Assembly: GCA_019117485.1 (NCBI GenBank)
Contig: DWZQ01000001.1
Span: 1 to 64,000, forward strand
From: Candidatus Agathobaculum intestinipullorum
GTDB lineage: Bacteria; Bacillota; Clostridia; Oscillospirales; Butyricicoccaceae
DNA length: 64,000 bases
Direction of reading: 5' to 3'
Position 1 is the first letter of the stretch, and each line of letters begins with the position of its first letter. The position numbers were made by a program, and so were the translations under genes. The notes below the pieces were generated by a model. That model made no database searches. It was given only the letters and a program-made list of their open reading frames with translations, and was not told the origin of the DNA. Positions 41,882 through 50,342 of this stretch are shown in pieces.

Positions 41882-42076
41882 ATGGACGTAGATCTGATTT
41901 TCCGTATCGCGGCGGTCGGCATACTGGTGGCCGTGCTCGGCCAGCTTTTGTCGCGCTCGGGGCGGGAGGAGCAGGCCCTTATGACCACGCTGGCAGGGCT
42001 CATCGTCGTACTGATGCTGATTGTGCAGGAGATTGATCGGCTGTTTACGATGATGAAAAGCGTGTTTGGGTTTTGA
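41882..42076 (+). CDS. spoIIIAC: Stage III sporulation protein AC
   Basis: SpoIIIAC (64 aa) is a small two-segment membrane protein of the channel, with the conserved motif SRSGREEQALMTTLAGLIVVL (cited only in part: GREEQALMTTLAG). GGACGGAGGAAC precedes the start. The stop overlaps the spoIIIAD start by TTGA. Confidence 0.9.
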   Translation: MDVDLIFRIAAVGILVAVLGQLLSRSGREEQALMTTLAGLIVVLMLIVQEIDRLFTMMKSVFGF

Positions 42077-42462
42077 GTGGGCTGTGGGCGGCCTGTGGGC
42101 TGGTGCTGCTGGCATTGGTATTGACCACGGTATTAAAAAAGGATGCGCCGGCGATTGCTATATTGCTTTCACTGGTAGCCGGCGTACTCATTCTGCTGCG
42201 TGCGTTTGAAATGGCCGATGGGGTATTGTCTAACCTGACCGGCTTGCTGGAGCAGGGTGGTATTGCACAGGAGATGTACCTGCCGGTGCTCAAGTGTGTG
42301 GGCGTTGCGGTTGTGGTGCGTGTGATGGGGGCACTGTGCCGGGATAACGGACAGGGGGCGCTCGCGGCAAAGATTGAGATTGCAGGCGCGGTATTGGCGC
42401 TGGCGCTTTGTCTGCCGCTCGCCGAGCAGGTGCTCGCGCTTGCGTCGGGCTGGACAGCATGA
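42073..42462 (+). CDS. spoIIIAD: Stage III sporulation protein AD
   Basis: SpoIIIAD (129 aa) is a multispanning membrane subunit related to SpoIIIAC. Conserved parts are DAPAIAILLSLVAGVLIL and CRDNGQGALAAKIEIAGAV near 95. The only reasonable start is TTG at 42073, overlapping the spoIIIAC stop, so reinitiation is likely. Confidence 0.87.
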   Translation: MSGLWAACGLVLLALVLTTVLKKDAPAIAILLSLVAGVLILLRAFEMADGVLSNLTGLLEQGGIAQEMYLPVLKCVGVAVVVRVMGALCRDNGQGALAAKIEIAGAVLALALCLPLAEQVLALASGWTA

Positions 42463-42472
42463 AAGGGAACGG

Positions 42473-43570
42473 ATGATGAAACGATGGATTTTGGCGGTTT
42501 TGGTGCTGGTGGTGCTGGTCATACCAGCTGCGGCGGCGGTAGATAACGGCGGCGCAGAGGAGGAAACACTGCGGGGGGCGGTACCCGGCGATGCGCGCAG
42601 CTATCTGGACGGCATCGACGCGGGTGCGGCGGACGAACTGGCCGGTTCATTTGCGAAGTTGTTGGAAAATACTGCGCAGGACAGCCGTAGTGCACTGAAA
42701 AGCGCGGTCAATAGCCTGCTGCGGATAGCTATCATTGTGGTGCTGACAGCGGCAGGGCGCGGTTTTTCCGCAGCGGCGGGCGGCGCAGCCGACGCATGGA
42801 TCGACATGGCCGGTGCGCTCGGTTGTGCGGCGGTGCTGCTACGAGATTTCACAGGTGTGCTGGCGCTTTGCCGTGAAACGCTGTCTGAGATCAGCGTGTT
42901 TTCCGGTACATTGCAGCCTGTACTCGCAACTGTACTGGCAGCAGGCGGCAACGCTGCAACCGCGACCGCGCTGCAGGTCGCAACAATGGTGGTGTTCGAT
43001 CTGGTGATTCGACTGATCAGTACGCTGCTTGTGCCAGCTGCATGTGCCTATCTTGCGGTTTCGGTTGTGGACGCAGCGGCGGGCAGCGGTATGTTACGCG
43101 GTTTGGCTGACGGAGTCAAGGGGTTGACCGCAGGCGCGCTCAAGCTCATTCTAACACTGTTTACCGCCTATCTGACGATCGCGGGAGGTGTGTCGGGCAG
43201 CGTTGACCGCATTGCGCTTAAAACCGCCAAATTCGCGGTATCCGGCGCGGTGCCCGTGGTCGGTGGGGTGATCTCGGACGCGACCGAGACTGTGCTGTCC
43301 GGCGCGGCGCTGCTGCGCGGGTCGGTCGGCGTGTTCGGCATGCTATGCGTGACGGCGATTTGTCTGCTGCCGTTTTTACGCGTCGGCACAAGCTACCTGT
43401 GCTATAAGGCAGGAGCGGCTGTGCTCTCTCCATTGTGTGCAGGCGGTCTGCGGCAGCTTCTGGACAGCGTCGGCACGGGCTTCGGCCTGCTGCTAGGCAT
43501 GTTGAGTACCTGCTGCTTGATCCTGTATCTCGAACTGGTTTATGTAGTTGCGATGGTGAAGCCAATATGA
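42473..43570 (+). CDS. spoIIIAE: Stage III sporulation protein AE
   Basis: SpoIIIAE (365 aa) is the large polytopic membrane protein of the channel. A cleavable signal sequence (residues 1-22) is followed by an acidic segment and then about seven membrane segments. LLVPAACAYLAVSVVDAA near 185 and KTAKFAVSGAVPVVGGVISDA near 250 are family motifs (the second is quoted in short as AVPVVGGVISDA). The stop overlaps spoIIIAF by ATGA. Confidence 0.9.
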   Translation: MMKRWILAVLVLVVLVIPAAAAVDNGGAEEETLRGAVPGDARSYLDGIDAGAADELAGSFAKLLENTAQDSRSALKSAVNSLLRIAIIVVLTAAGRGFSAAAGGAADAWIDMAGALGCAAVLLRDFTGVLALCRETLSEISVFSGTLQPVLATVLAAGGNAATATALQVATMVVFDLVIRLISTLLVPAACAYLAVSVVDAAAGSGMLRGLADGVKGLTAGALKLILTLFTAYLTIAGGVSGSVDRIALKTAKFAVSGAVPVVGGVISDATETVLSGAALLRGSVGVFGMLCVTAICLLPFLRVGTSYLCYKAGAAVLSPLCAGGLRQLLDSVGTGFGLLLGMLSTCCLILYLELVYVVAMVKPI

Positions 43571-44046
43571 GTGAATTGTTTCACACGATCTTGCTGCGCG
43601 TGACGCTGGCGGGGATTGCATCTGCCGTCGCGTTGCGTGTGGTAGGGGAAGGGGCGTTGCGCGAGATCGTCAAGCTGGCGGCCGGACTGCTGATGCTGCT
43701 GGCGCTGTTACAGCCGCTGGCCGGACTGCGGTTATCGGTCGGCGCGCGGCTGCCGGGCGGCATATCTGCTGAAGATGTAGCAGCAATCGAGCAGCAAAAC
43801 GCACAGACGGCGATGAGTACGATCGCTGCGAGCATTGCAGATGCCTTAGAAGATAGTGCGACGGCTGCGGGCTTTGCGTGCACGGTGCATGTCGAAATGA
43901 CGACCGACGAGGACGGCATATTACAGGTCGGCCTTGTGACGGTGCGGTACACCAGCGCGGACGCCAAGCGGCTGGACGAACTCAAAGCGCTCATTACCGA
44001 CGGCTGCGGCGTGGGTGAGGACAGACAGGAGTGGATTTTGCAATGA
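43567..44046 (+). CDS. spoIIIAF: Stage III sporulation protein AF
   Basis: SpoIIIAF (159 aa) has two N-terminal membrane segments (about 8-26 and 35-55) and a soluble domain thought to form a ring in the inter-membrane space. The start overlaps spoIIIAE and the stop overlaps spoIIIAG, each by four bases. Confidence 0.86.
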   Translation: MSELFHTILLRVTLAGIASAVALRVVGEGALREIVKLAAGLLMLLALLQPLAGLRLSVGARLPGGISAEDVAAIEQQNAQTAMSTIAASIADALEDSATAAGFACTVHVEMTTDEDGILQVGLVTVRYTSADAKRLDELKALITDGCGVGEDRQEWILQ

Positions 44047-44591
44047 TGGAGCAATGGAAAGAACGGTTGGAGGCGGTGCGCAAACAGGCCATGCCGCTTG
44101 TGCTGAAATATCGTGCCGTGCTGATCGTTCTGCTGGCGGGTGTGCTGTTACTCGCCTCGGCGGGGCACGGCAGTGATGTATCCGAAAACAGCACACCGTC
44201 AGCTGTGCAGGATACGGCCGACTTTGACCTTGCATCGTTTGAGCAGCAGCTTTGCGGCAAACTGGCCGCAGTGGATGGGGTTGGCCGGGTGGAGCTGATG
44301 CTATCCCTTGAGCAGAGCGGCGAAGCGGTGTATGCGGTCAATACGAGGCAGACGAGCAGCGGGGGGGACAGCGCAAGCTTTGAGAGCGATTTGACCGTGG
44401 TCAGCGACAGCAGCTATGGTGAGGCGCCGGTTACGGTCAAAAACTTGTTGCCGACGTTCCGCGGCGCAGTCGTATTGTGCGATGGGGCAGGGGATGCCAA
44501 TGTGCGGCTGGCCGTGACGCAAGCCGTCAGCACGGTATGCGGCATCGGTGCGGACAAAGTGACGGTTCTGAAATTGTCCGGCACGTCATAA
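44043..44591 (+). CDS. spoIIIAG: Stage III sporulation protein AG
   Basis: SpoIIIAG (182 aa) forms the large ring of the channel. One membrane segment is near residues 24-42. The soluble domain has LAAVDGVGRVELMLSLEQSG and the YGEAPVTVKNLLPTFRGAVVLCDGAG region, quoted here as KNLLPTFRGAVVLCDG, a ring-building motif. ACAGGAGTGG lies upstream of the start. Confidence 0.9.
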   Translation: MMEQWKERLEAVRKQAMPLVLKYRAVLIVLLAGVLLLASAGHGSDVSENSTPSAVQDTADFDLASFEQQLCGKLAAVDGVGRVELMLSLEQSGEAVYAVNTRQTSSGGDSASFESDLTVVSDSSYGEAPVTVKNLLPTFRGAVVLCDGAGDANVRLAVTQAVSTVCGIGADKVTVLKLSGTS

Positions 44592-44626
44592 AACTAAAGT
44601 AACCATATACAGGAGGGCGAGCAGTG

Positions 44627-45139
44627 ATGAAAAAAATCAAGAAACGCGGCGCGGTATACGGTGTGATCGCGCTATTGCTTTGCGCGGCGGTCTATCTCAA
44701 CTGGAGCTATGTTGATGCACCGGAGGAGCTACTGGCAGCGGGAGACACCAGCACGGAAAGCACAGATACTGCGGCAGAGGGGGAAGGCGATTACTTTGCG
44801 GCTTCACGGCTGTCGCGCGAGCAGGCACGGGACGAGGCGGTCAGCACACTGCGTGAATTGACCGAGAGTGAAGACGCCGACCAGACAGCCAAGGATGAGG
44901 CGGCCGCGCAGATCTCCGCGCTGGCAGACGATTCGGTTGCTGAGGCCAACATCGAGAGCCTGATCCGCGCCAAGGGTTACGCGGATGCGGTTGTTATGAT
45001 TGGCGACAGCAGTGTGAATGTCGTCGTCGCCCCGCCGGATGGCGGCTTGCAGGCGACAGACGTAACTGTGATCAAGGATATCGTCGTTTCCGAAACTGGT
45101 GTCACGGCGGGGCAGGTCAAAATTGTCGAAGCGGAATAA
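44627..45139 (+). CDS. spoIIIAH: Stage III sporulation protein AH
   Basis: SpoIIIAH (170 aa from this start) is the mother-cell partner of forespore SpoIIQ. It has one membrane segment (about 9-25), a helix-rich acidic linker (REQARDEAVSTLRELTE) and a C-terminal YscJ/FliF-like ring domain (VMIGDSSVNVVVAPPDGGL). AGGAGG is at 44611-44616; GTG at 44624 is the alternative start. A 36-base gap separates it from spoIIIAG. Confidence 0.9.
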   Translation: MKKIKKRGAVYGVIALLLCAAVYLNWSYVDAPEELLAAGDTSTESTDTAAEGEGDYFAASRLSREQARDEAVSTLRELTESEDADQTAKDEAAAQISALADDSVAEANIESLIRAKGYADAVVMIGDSSVNVVVAPPDGGLQATDVTVIKDIVVSETGVTAGQVKIVEAE

Positions 45140-45172
45140 GGGCACGCCTATGCGCAAATACGTATTTTTGCT

Positions 45173-45200
45173 TTGCATTTTGCCGAAACTGTGCTATAAT
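45173..45200 (+). promoter_or_regulatory. Promoter of the Asp23/Gls24 gene
   Basis: TTGCAT (45173-45178) and TATAAT (45195-45200) are 16 bases apart, with TGC before the -10 box (extended -10). Confidence 0.75.
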
Positions 45201-45224
45201 CCGTTATAAAGGAGAGTGAGCACT

Positions 45225-45635
45225 ATGGCGGATCACAAGGAGTACTGGTCGACCGAGAGCGATCAGGGTTCTATCCGGATCTCCGAGGACGTTGTGGCGT
45301 CCATTGCGGCGCTGGCTACGTCGGAGACCGAAGGTGTCAGCGGTCTGTATTCCACGCTGACCAGCGACATCGTCAGCTTTTTGAGCAAAAAGAACCTGTC
45401 CAAGGGTGTGCGTATTGAGATCGGCGAGCAAGGCACGGTCAAAATTGAGATCGGCTTCCTTGCCCTGTTTGGCCATAATATCTGTGATGTGGCAAAGCAG
45501 GTGCAGCAGAGTGTGCGGTCATCGGTCGAGTCGATGACCGGCTTGAAAGTTACCGAGGTCAATGTACACGTCGGCGGCGTGACGTTCACGCCAGCGCCGG
45601 CCGCAGCCGAGGAGTTGTCTGCGGTGCAGGAGTAA
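45225..45635 (+). CDS. Asp23/Gls24 family envelope stress protein
   Basis: This 136-residue protein belongs to the Asp23/Gls24 (YqhY/AmaP-linked) family, cytoplasmic proteins tied to envelope or lipid homeostasis. GSIRISEDVVASIAALAT and the VNVHVGGVTF end are characteristic. AAAGGAGAGTG precedes the ATG. In Firmicutes a member commonly sits between spoIIIA and nusB; nusB is not present here. The exact role is unclear. Confidence 0.87.
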   Translation: MADHKEYWSTESDQGSIRISEDVVASIAALATSETEGVSGLYSTLTSDIVSFLSKKNLSKGVRIEIGEQGTVKIEIGFLALFGHNICDVAKQVQQSVRSSVESMTGLKVTEVNVHVGGVTFTPAPAAAEELSAVQE

Positions 45636-45660
45636 AACCTTATCCAGCGGAGACAGTTTG

Positions 45661-45707
45661 AAAACCTCCTGTGTGGTGTCAGATGGAAGCACCACACAGG
45701 AGGTTTT
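45661..45707. terminator. Strong bidirectional hairpin
   Basis: AAAACCTCCTGTGTGGTG (45661-45678) and CACCACACAGGAGGTTTT (45690-45707) pair over 18 bases. Both strands end the stem in TTTT. It probably ends the Asp23-family gene and the convergent small gene. Confidence 0.78.
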
Positions 45708-45735
45708 GCATATAATATGGCAAAATGGGATTACT

Positions 45736-45855
45736 TTATGCCGCCTCGGCAAGCTCGCGCAATGCTTCCTGCTTGCTGTCAGCGGAGAACAAAAACGCGC
45801 CGTTTTCGTCATATACTTCAATGTGTCCGTTAACATATTCGATCGAGCAGCCCAT
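45736..45855 (-). CDS. Small protein of 39 residues
   Basis: Read on the minus strand, AAAGGAGAACCGATT lies directly before an ATG at 45855, an excellent ribosome site. The translation starts MGCSIEYVNGHIEVYDENGA and ends SKQEALRELAEAA. It is acidic, with a two-strand hairpin-like start (IEYVNGHIEVYDENGAFLF) and an amphipathic helical end. No family is recognised with certainty; I recall similar short proteins in gut Clostridia. It is convergent with the Asp23-family gene. Confidence 0.7.
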   Translation of the reverse strand: MGCSIEYVNGHIEVYDENGAFLFSADSKQEALRELAEAA

Positions 45856-45917
45856 AATCGGTTCTCCTTTCCTTTGATGATAGGAGTATATCAAAGAAAA
45901 GGTACAATAATCAGGGC

Positions 45918-46916
45918 TTATTCAAGTAACAGCCGCAATTGTTTTTGAAACGCGTCACGCACATCTGATGGGTCGACGATCCAAACACCGCCGCCCAGTC
46001 CGAACACCCAAGAAAAGAATTGCGGACTGACTACAACGGAGACGTTGACATAAAAATGGTCTGCATCCGCAGGCTGCACCATCAGGTCAGCGCCAAAGCG
46101 ATCGCGCAGCACGCCGATAAAACGGTTTTCGCATTGCAGCCGCACGGTTTTTTCCTCGCCGGAGAACATACCAAACACTTTTCGCGAATAAGATGCCGGG
46201 TTGAATTGATTATGGAATAGGTTTTGTCCTTCGCGTAGCAGCTCGGTCAGTTGGATGTGCTCCATCTTGTCCACACGATAGTGGCGGATGGTATTTGAAG
46301 TCCGTTCATAGGCGATCAGGTAATAATTTTCGTCATCCCACGTCAGCGCCCACGGGCTGACCTGATAGCGCGCACCGTTCTTGCGGTAGCGCTTGCGGAT
46401 ACGCTCAGTACCTGAAAAATCGATCATCCATTCGAAATACTGAAAGGTGATTTGCACGCCGGCTGACACCGCCGCGTGCAGTGTGTCGATATTGTAGTAG
46501 ATGCTCTCGTTGACGGTTTTGCTACGGTCCGCGATGTAGACCTGCCGTTGCAGCGCGCGCGCTTGCGGTTCGCTGGCCAGCGATTCAATTTTGCAAATCA
46601 GTTCATTCGACTTTTTTTCGGTGATGAACCGGGAGCACTGAATGGCATCGACCAGCAGTTTCAGCTCGGGCAATTCAAAATCACGCGAAGCGACATAATA
46701 CCCGCCGCCCGGTCCGCGTTGCAGGACAATATCCAGTCCGAAATTCTGCAAAGCAGCGATATCTGAATAGATGCTCTTGCGTTCGGCTTCAATGCCACAG
46801 AGGGCAAGTTGTTGCAGCAGTCCGTCCACGCCGAGCTTGTGGTCTTCATCTGTTTTTTGCAACAAAATCCGACATAAATATAGCAGCTTAAGTTTTTGAT
46901 TTGGATTTTTAGGCAT
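45918..46916 (-). CDS. WYL-domain transcriptional regulator
   Basis: This 332-residue protein has an N-terminal winged helix-turn-helix (residues about 8-75, with ERKSIYSDIAALQNFGLDI) and a WYL-type ligand domain (about 140-225; YQVSPWALTWDDENYYLIAY). A C-terminal extension of the WCX type follows. WYL regulators sense nucleotides or nucleic acid and often control stress or defence genes. It overlaps the macrodomain gene by eight bases, so the two form one operon. Confidence 0.87.
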   Translation of the reverse strand: MPKNPNQKLKLLYLCRILLQKTDEDHKLGVDGLLQQLALCGIEAERKSIYSDIAALQNFGLDIVLQRGPGGGYYVASRDFELPELKLLVDAIQCSRFITEKKSNELICKIESLASEPQARALQRQVYIADRSKTVNESIYYNIDTLHAAVSAGVQITFQYFEWMIDFSGTERIRKRYRKNGARYQVSPWALTWDDENYYLIAYERTSNTIRHYRVDKMEHIQLTELLREGQNLFHNQFNPASYSRKVFGMFSGEEKTVRLQCENRFIGVLRDRFGADLMVQPADADHFYVNVSVVVSPQFFSWVFGLGGGVWIVDPSDVRDAFQKQLRLLLE

Positions 46917-47433
46917 TCTTCTGCTCCGCTTCCGTCAGTGCCTGCTGATAGGCGGCGAATGTGTTCGCGTCAAAGCAGACCATGGTCACCTGCTCGATTT
47001 CATCGTGTGCATGCAAATAGGCGAGGATGGTGTTTACCGCGATACGCGCTGCCTGCGGCAGCGGAAAGTGATAGACACCGGTACTGATCGACGGGAAGGC
47101 AACCGTTTTGCAGCCAAGTTCGGATGCGATGGTGAGGGAATTGCGATAGCACGCGGCCAGCTTGTCTGCTTCGCCGCATGTACCGCCGTGCCAGATCGGG
47201 CCGGGTGTGTGTATCACATAGCGGCAAGGCAGACGGTAGCCTTTGGTTGCCTTTGCCTCGCCAGTCTCACAGCCATGCAGCGTGCGGCATTCCGCAAGCA
47301 GTTCAGGCCCAGCCGCGCGATGGATTGCGCCGTCGACTCCGCCGCCGCCCAACAGCGAAGTGTTAGCCGCGTTGACAATCGCGTCGGTCGTACAGTGGGT
47401 GATGTCGCCCTGTATGATTTGCAGTCGATCCAT
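46909..47433 (-). CDS. Macrodomain protein, probable ADP-ribose hydrolase
   Basis: This 174-residue protein is a MacroD/YmdB-type macrodomain that should bind ADP-ribose and remove it from protein, acetyl or nucleic acid targets. IIQGDITHCTTDAIVNAAN (residues 6-24), GGGGVDGAIHRAAG (33-46), HTPGPIW near 74 and PSISTGVYHFPLPQAARIA near 111 are the full set of conserved loops. GAGGGC precedes the start. The natural target cannot be read. Confidence 0.92.
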   Translation of the reverse strand: MDRLQIIQGDITHCTTDAIVNAANTSLLGGGGVDGAIHRAAGPELLAECRTLHGCETGEAKATKGYRLPCRYVIHTPGPIWHGGTCGEADKLAACYRNSLTIASELGCKTVAFPSISTGVYHFPLPQAARIAVNTILAYLHAHDEIEQVTMVCFDANTFAAYQQALTEAEQKNA

Positions 47434-47469
47434 AAAGTAAGCCCTCTTTCTGGGTGATTATTTGGACTT

Positions 47470-47498
47470 ATTATACGTCTGTCGGGTGCGAAATGCAA
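47470..47498 (-). promoter_or_regulatory. Promoter of the macrodomain-WYL operon
   Basis: On the minus strand TTGCAT (47498-47493) and TATAAT (47475-47470) are 17 bases apart. Confidence 0.78.
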
Positions 47499-47503
47499 GT
47501 TGT

Positions 47504-47532
47504 TTGACGGCGCTTGCGCCATGCGCTATAAT
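47504..47532 (+). promoter_or_regulatory. Promoter of the recombinase gene
   Basis: TTGACG (47504-47509) and TATAAT (47527-47532) are 17 bases apart. It is divergent from the macrodomain promoter. Confidence 0.82.
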
Positions 47533-47569
47533 AAATGCAGAAGGCAAACACACATCAAAGGAGACTGTC

Positions 47570-48592
47570 ATGGACAAGCCGATGTCGCAGTACGCCGCGG
47601 ACGCGCCGCGTGTGCTGCGTGATTTTTTAACCTATATTTCCACCATTCAAGGCAAATCTGCCAAGACTGCACATGAGTATTACCTCGACCTGCGCCTGTT
47701 TTTCCGTGTGCTCAAGCGCAACAAGGGACTGGCGGACAAGGATGTGCCCATCGAAAAAATCCCGATCGACGATGTGGATGTGGATTTTTTGGCGCAGGTG
47801 ACATTGTCCGATGCCTATGATTATCTGGAATATATGTCGGGTGAGCGGCCTACCCAACAGAACAGCGCGCTCACCGATTATGGTCTGAACAGCACGTCGC
47901 GTGCGCGTAAAGTCTCGGCCATCCGCGCGTTTTTTCGCTACCTGACCGATAAAAAACACCTTCTGGAGCATAATCCGATGAGCAATCTGGAGGCGCCGAC
48001 CATTCGCAAGTCGCTGCCGGTCTATCTGACCACGGACGACAGCGTCAAACTGCTCGAATCCGTGCAAGGGGAGTATGCCGAGCGGGATTATTGTATTCTG
48101 ACGTTTTTCCTCAACTGCGGGCTGCGTGTGTCCGAACTGGTGGGGCTGAATTTGTCGGATTTTCAGGGTGATACGGTGCGTGTGCTCGGCAAGGGCAACA
48201 AGGAGCGCACGGTCTATCTGAACGATGCCTGCAAACTGGCGCTGGAGCGATATCTGCCGAAACGCATCACACCGCATGACCGGGATAAAAACGCGCTGTT
48301 TATCAGTCGAAACCGCAATCGCATCAACGTGCAGACGGTTAAGTGGCTGGTGAAAAAGCATCTGGGGCAGGCGGGATTGGACACGCAGAAATATTCCGCA
48401 CACAAGCTGCGACACACCGCCGCGACGCTGATGTATCAGAACGGTGTTGATATTCGCACCTTGCAAAATATTCTCGGACACACCAGCGTCAATACGACGA
48501 TGATCTATACGCACATTGAGGACAGCAGCTTGCGGGAGGCGGCAGCCAAAAATCCGCTGGCTTCCGTGAAACCACAGGACAAAAATTCGTGA
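47570..48592 (+). CDS. Tyrosine recombinase, XerC/XerD type
   Basis: This 340-residue protein is a tyrosine site-specific recombinase. The N-terminal SAM-like core-binding domain covers about 12-130. The catalytic residues are seen in GLRVSELVGL (Arg), HKLRHTAATLMYQ (His-x-x-Arg), LGHTSVNTTMIYTHI (His and the nucleophile Tyr). The length and the lack of nearby phage genes suggest a housekeeping Xer enzyme for dimer resolution rather than an integrase. AAAGGAGAC precedes the start. Confidence 0.88.
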   Translation: MDKPMSQYAADAPRVLRDFLTYISTIQGKSAKTAHEYYLDLRLFFRVLKRNKGLADKDVPIEKIPIDDVDVDFLAQVTLSDAYDYLEYMSGERPTQQNSALTDYGLNSTSRARKVSAIRAFFRYLTDKKHLLEHNPMSNLEAPTIRKSLPVYLTTDDSVKLLESVQGEYAERDYCILTFFLNCGLRVSELVGLNLSDFQGDTVRVLGKGNKERTVYLNDACKLALERYLPKRITPHDRDKNALFISRNRNRINVQTVKWLVKKHLGQAGLDTQKYSAHKLRHTAATLMYQNGVDIRTLQNILGHTSVNTTMIYTHIEDSSLREAAAKNPLASVKPQDKNS

Positions 48593-48600
48593 AGGACAGG

Positions 48601-48637
48601 AAAAGGCCGCGCAGCATCGCTGCACGGCCTTTTTGTT
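48601..48637. terminator. Terminator between the recombinase gene and dapB
   Basis: AAAAGGCCGCGCAGC and GCTGCACGGCCTTTTT pair with one mismatch around a short loop. T and A runs flank it, so it can serve both convergent genes. Confidence 0.85.
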
Positions 48638-48641
48638 TTGG

Positions 48642-49409
48642 TTATGCATTGTGAGAAGCGATCACGTCGCTCATGTCATACATGCCGGGCTGCTGGCAGC
48701 CAGCCATAAATGCAGCGGCATCCACTGCGCCGACGGCAAATACCTCGCGCGAAAGCGCGGTGTGCTTGATCTCGATGATCTCATCGCGACCGCAGAATAG
48801 CACGCTGTGCTCGCCAACAATCGTACCGCCGCGGATTGCGGAAATGCCGATCTCATGGGCAGGGCGCTTTTCGCGGCGCTCGTGGCGGTCGTAAACGTAT
48901 TCCGCGTCATAGGGCAGGGCGTCAGCTACTGCATCGGCCAGCATCAGTGCCGTACCGGATGGGGCATCAAGCTTCTGGTTGTGGTGCTTTTCGATGATTT
49001 CAACGTCGTATTTGTCGCCAAGCACCGCCGCAGACTTACGCAACAGCTCGGTCATCAGGTTAATGCCGATCGACATGTTGCCCGAGCGGAACACCGGAAT
49101 CTCGCCGGACGCGGCGCGGATAGCCTGCAACTGTTCGGCAGAATGGCCGGTCGTGCAGATGACGACGGGCGTTTTATGCTGTTTGCAGTAGTCCAGCAAG
49201 TGCTCAGTGCTCGATGCGTTGGAAAAGTCAATGATCACGTCGCATGTACCGCCAAACTCGAACGGGTCGGCAAACACAGGGAAATTCGAATATTTCGTTG
49301 TATTGATATCAAACCCGGCGACAATTTCCATACCATCCCGGCCGCGGACAATATCCGCGATTACACGTCCCATCCGGCCGTTGCAGCCGGAAAGCGCAAT
49401 TTTCAACAT
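48642..49409 (-). CDS. dapB: 4-hydroxy-tetrahydrodipicolinate reductase
   Basis: DapB (255 aa) reduces the dapA product in lysine and diaminopimelate synthesis. ALSGCNGRMGRVIADIV (residues 5-21) binds NAD(P)H. EIIEKHHNQKLDAPSGTAL near 136-154 has the catalytic His and Lys. FNASS-type substrate contacts appear as DFSNASSTEHL near 61. It is the last gene of the asd-dapA-dapB operon. Confidence 0.94.
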   Translation of the reverse strand: MLKIALSGCNGRMGRVIADIVRGRDGMEIVAGFDINTTKYSNFPVFADPFEFGGTCDVIIDFSNASSTEHLLDYCKQHKTPVVICTTGHSAEQLQAIRAASGEIPVFRSGNMSIGINLMTELLRKSAAVLGDKYDVEIIEKHHNQKLDAPSGTALMLADAVADALPYDAEYVYDRHERREKRPAHEIGISAIRGGTIVGEHSVLFCGRDEIIEIKHTALSREVFAVGAVDAAAFMAGCQQPGMYDMSDVIASHNA

Positions 49410-49434
49410 CTTTGTTAAGCTCCTTTTGGAAGTC

Positions 49435-50325
49435 TCAGATCTTGCAGCCCGCGGCAGCCAGTTCCTTGCGGATCAGCTCAATGTGCTCCGGTGTTGGCTC
49501 GACGAGCGGCAGGCGAAGCGGGCCGACGTTCCAGCCAAGGATTTCCATTGCCTTTTTGACGGGGATGGGGTTAACCTCGCAGAACAGGGCGTCGATCAGG
49601 TTGTGGAATGCAAATTGCATCTTAGCAGCTTCCGGATAGCGGTTCTCGAAGCACAGCTGGCACAGATCGTGCGTCTGCTGAGGCGCCACATTGGACAGCA
49701 CTGAGATCACGCCTTTACCGCCCAGTGCCATCAGCGGGACGATCTGGTCGTCGTTACCGGACCAGATGTTGAGGTCGTCACCGCACAGGGCGCGCGCAGC
49801 AGCCAGCAGGCTGAAGTTGCCGGATGCGGCCTTGAGGCCGTTGATATTCGGATGCTTGGACAGGGTCTGCAAGGTTTCAGCAGTAAAGCAGACCCCTGTG
49901 CGGCTGGGTACGTTGTACAGGACGATCGGCAGGTCACAGCTGTCCGCAATCGCAGTGTAGTGCGCGATTAGACCACGCTGTGAGGTCTTGTTGTAGTACG
50001 GGGTGACCGACAGACCACCGTCTGCACCGCACTCCTTGGCAAACTTGGTCAGTTCGATCGCGTAGGCGGTATCATTCGACCCGACGCCTGCAACAACAGG
50101 GATGCGGTGGTTGACGTATTCACAGCACCAGGAGACAGCCTCGCGGTGCTCCTTGTCGTGCAGGGTGGACGACTCACCGGTCGTGCCGCAGACGATGATT
50201 GCGTCCGTGCCGTTGGCAATCTGGTGGTCGATGATGCGGCCAAATTCCTCATAGTTCACTTCGCCGGTCGACTTGAACGGTGTGATGATGGCGACACCTG
50301 CGCCGGTAAATACAGGATTCTTCAT
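49435..50325 (-). CDS. dapA: 4-hydroxy-tetrahydrodipicolinate synthase
   Basis: DapA (296 aa) condenses pyruvate with aspartate semialdehyde. GTTGESSTL near 45-53, the Tyr in LYNVPSRTG near 134, and the Schiff-base Lys in GLKAASGN near 164 are all present. The start at 50325 has AAAGGAGGCAGCC upstream and is better than an in-frame codon further up. Confidence 0.94.
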   Translation of the reverse strand: MKNPVFTGAGVAIITPFKSTGEVNYEEFGRIIDHQIANGTDAIIVCGTTGESSTLHDKEHREAVSWCCEYVNHRIPVVAGVGSNDTAYAIELTKFAKECGADGGLSVTPYYNKTSQRGLIAHYTAIADSCDLPIVLYNVPSRTGVCFTAETLQTLSKHPNINGLKAASGNFSLLAAARALCGDDLNIWSGNDDQIVPLMALGGKGVISVLSNVAPQQTHDLCQLCFENRYPEAAKMQFAFHNLIDALFCEVNPIPVKKAMEILGWNVGPLRLPLVEPTPEHIELIRKELAAAGCKI

Positions 50326-50342
50326 AATATAGGCTGCCTCCT

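Noticed and set aside
45658-45948. A 96-codon plus-strand frame
   Set aside because: It starts inside a terminator hairpin and is antisense to the better-supported 39-residue gene.
47570-48592. Possible integrase marking a mobile element
   Set aside because: No att repeats, cargo or phage genes are near; neighbours are housekeeping genes, so a chromosomal Xer enzyme is more likely.
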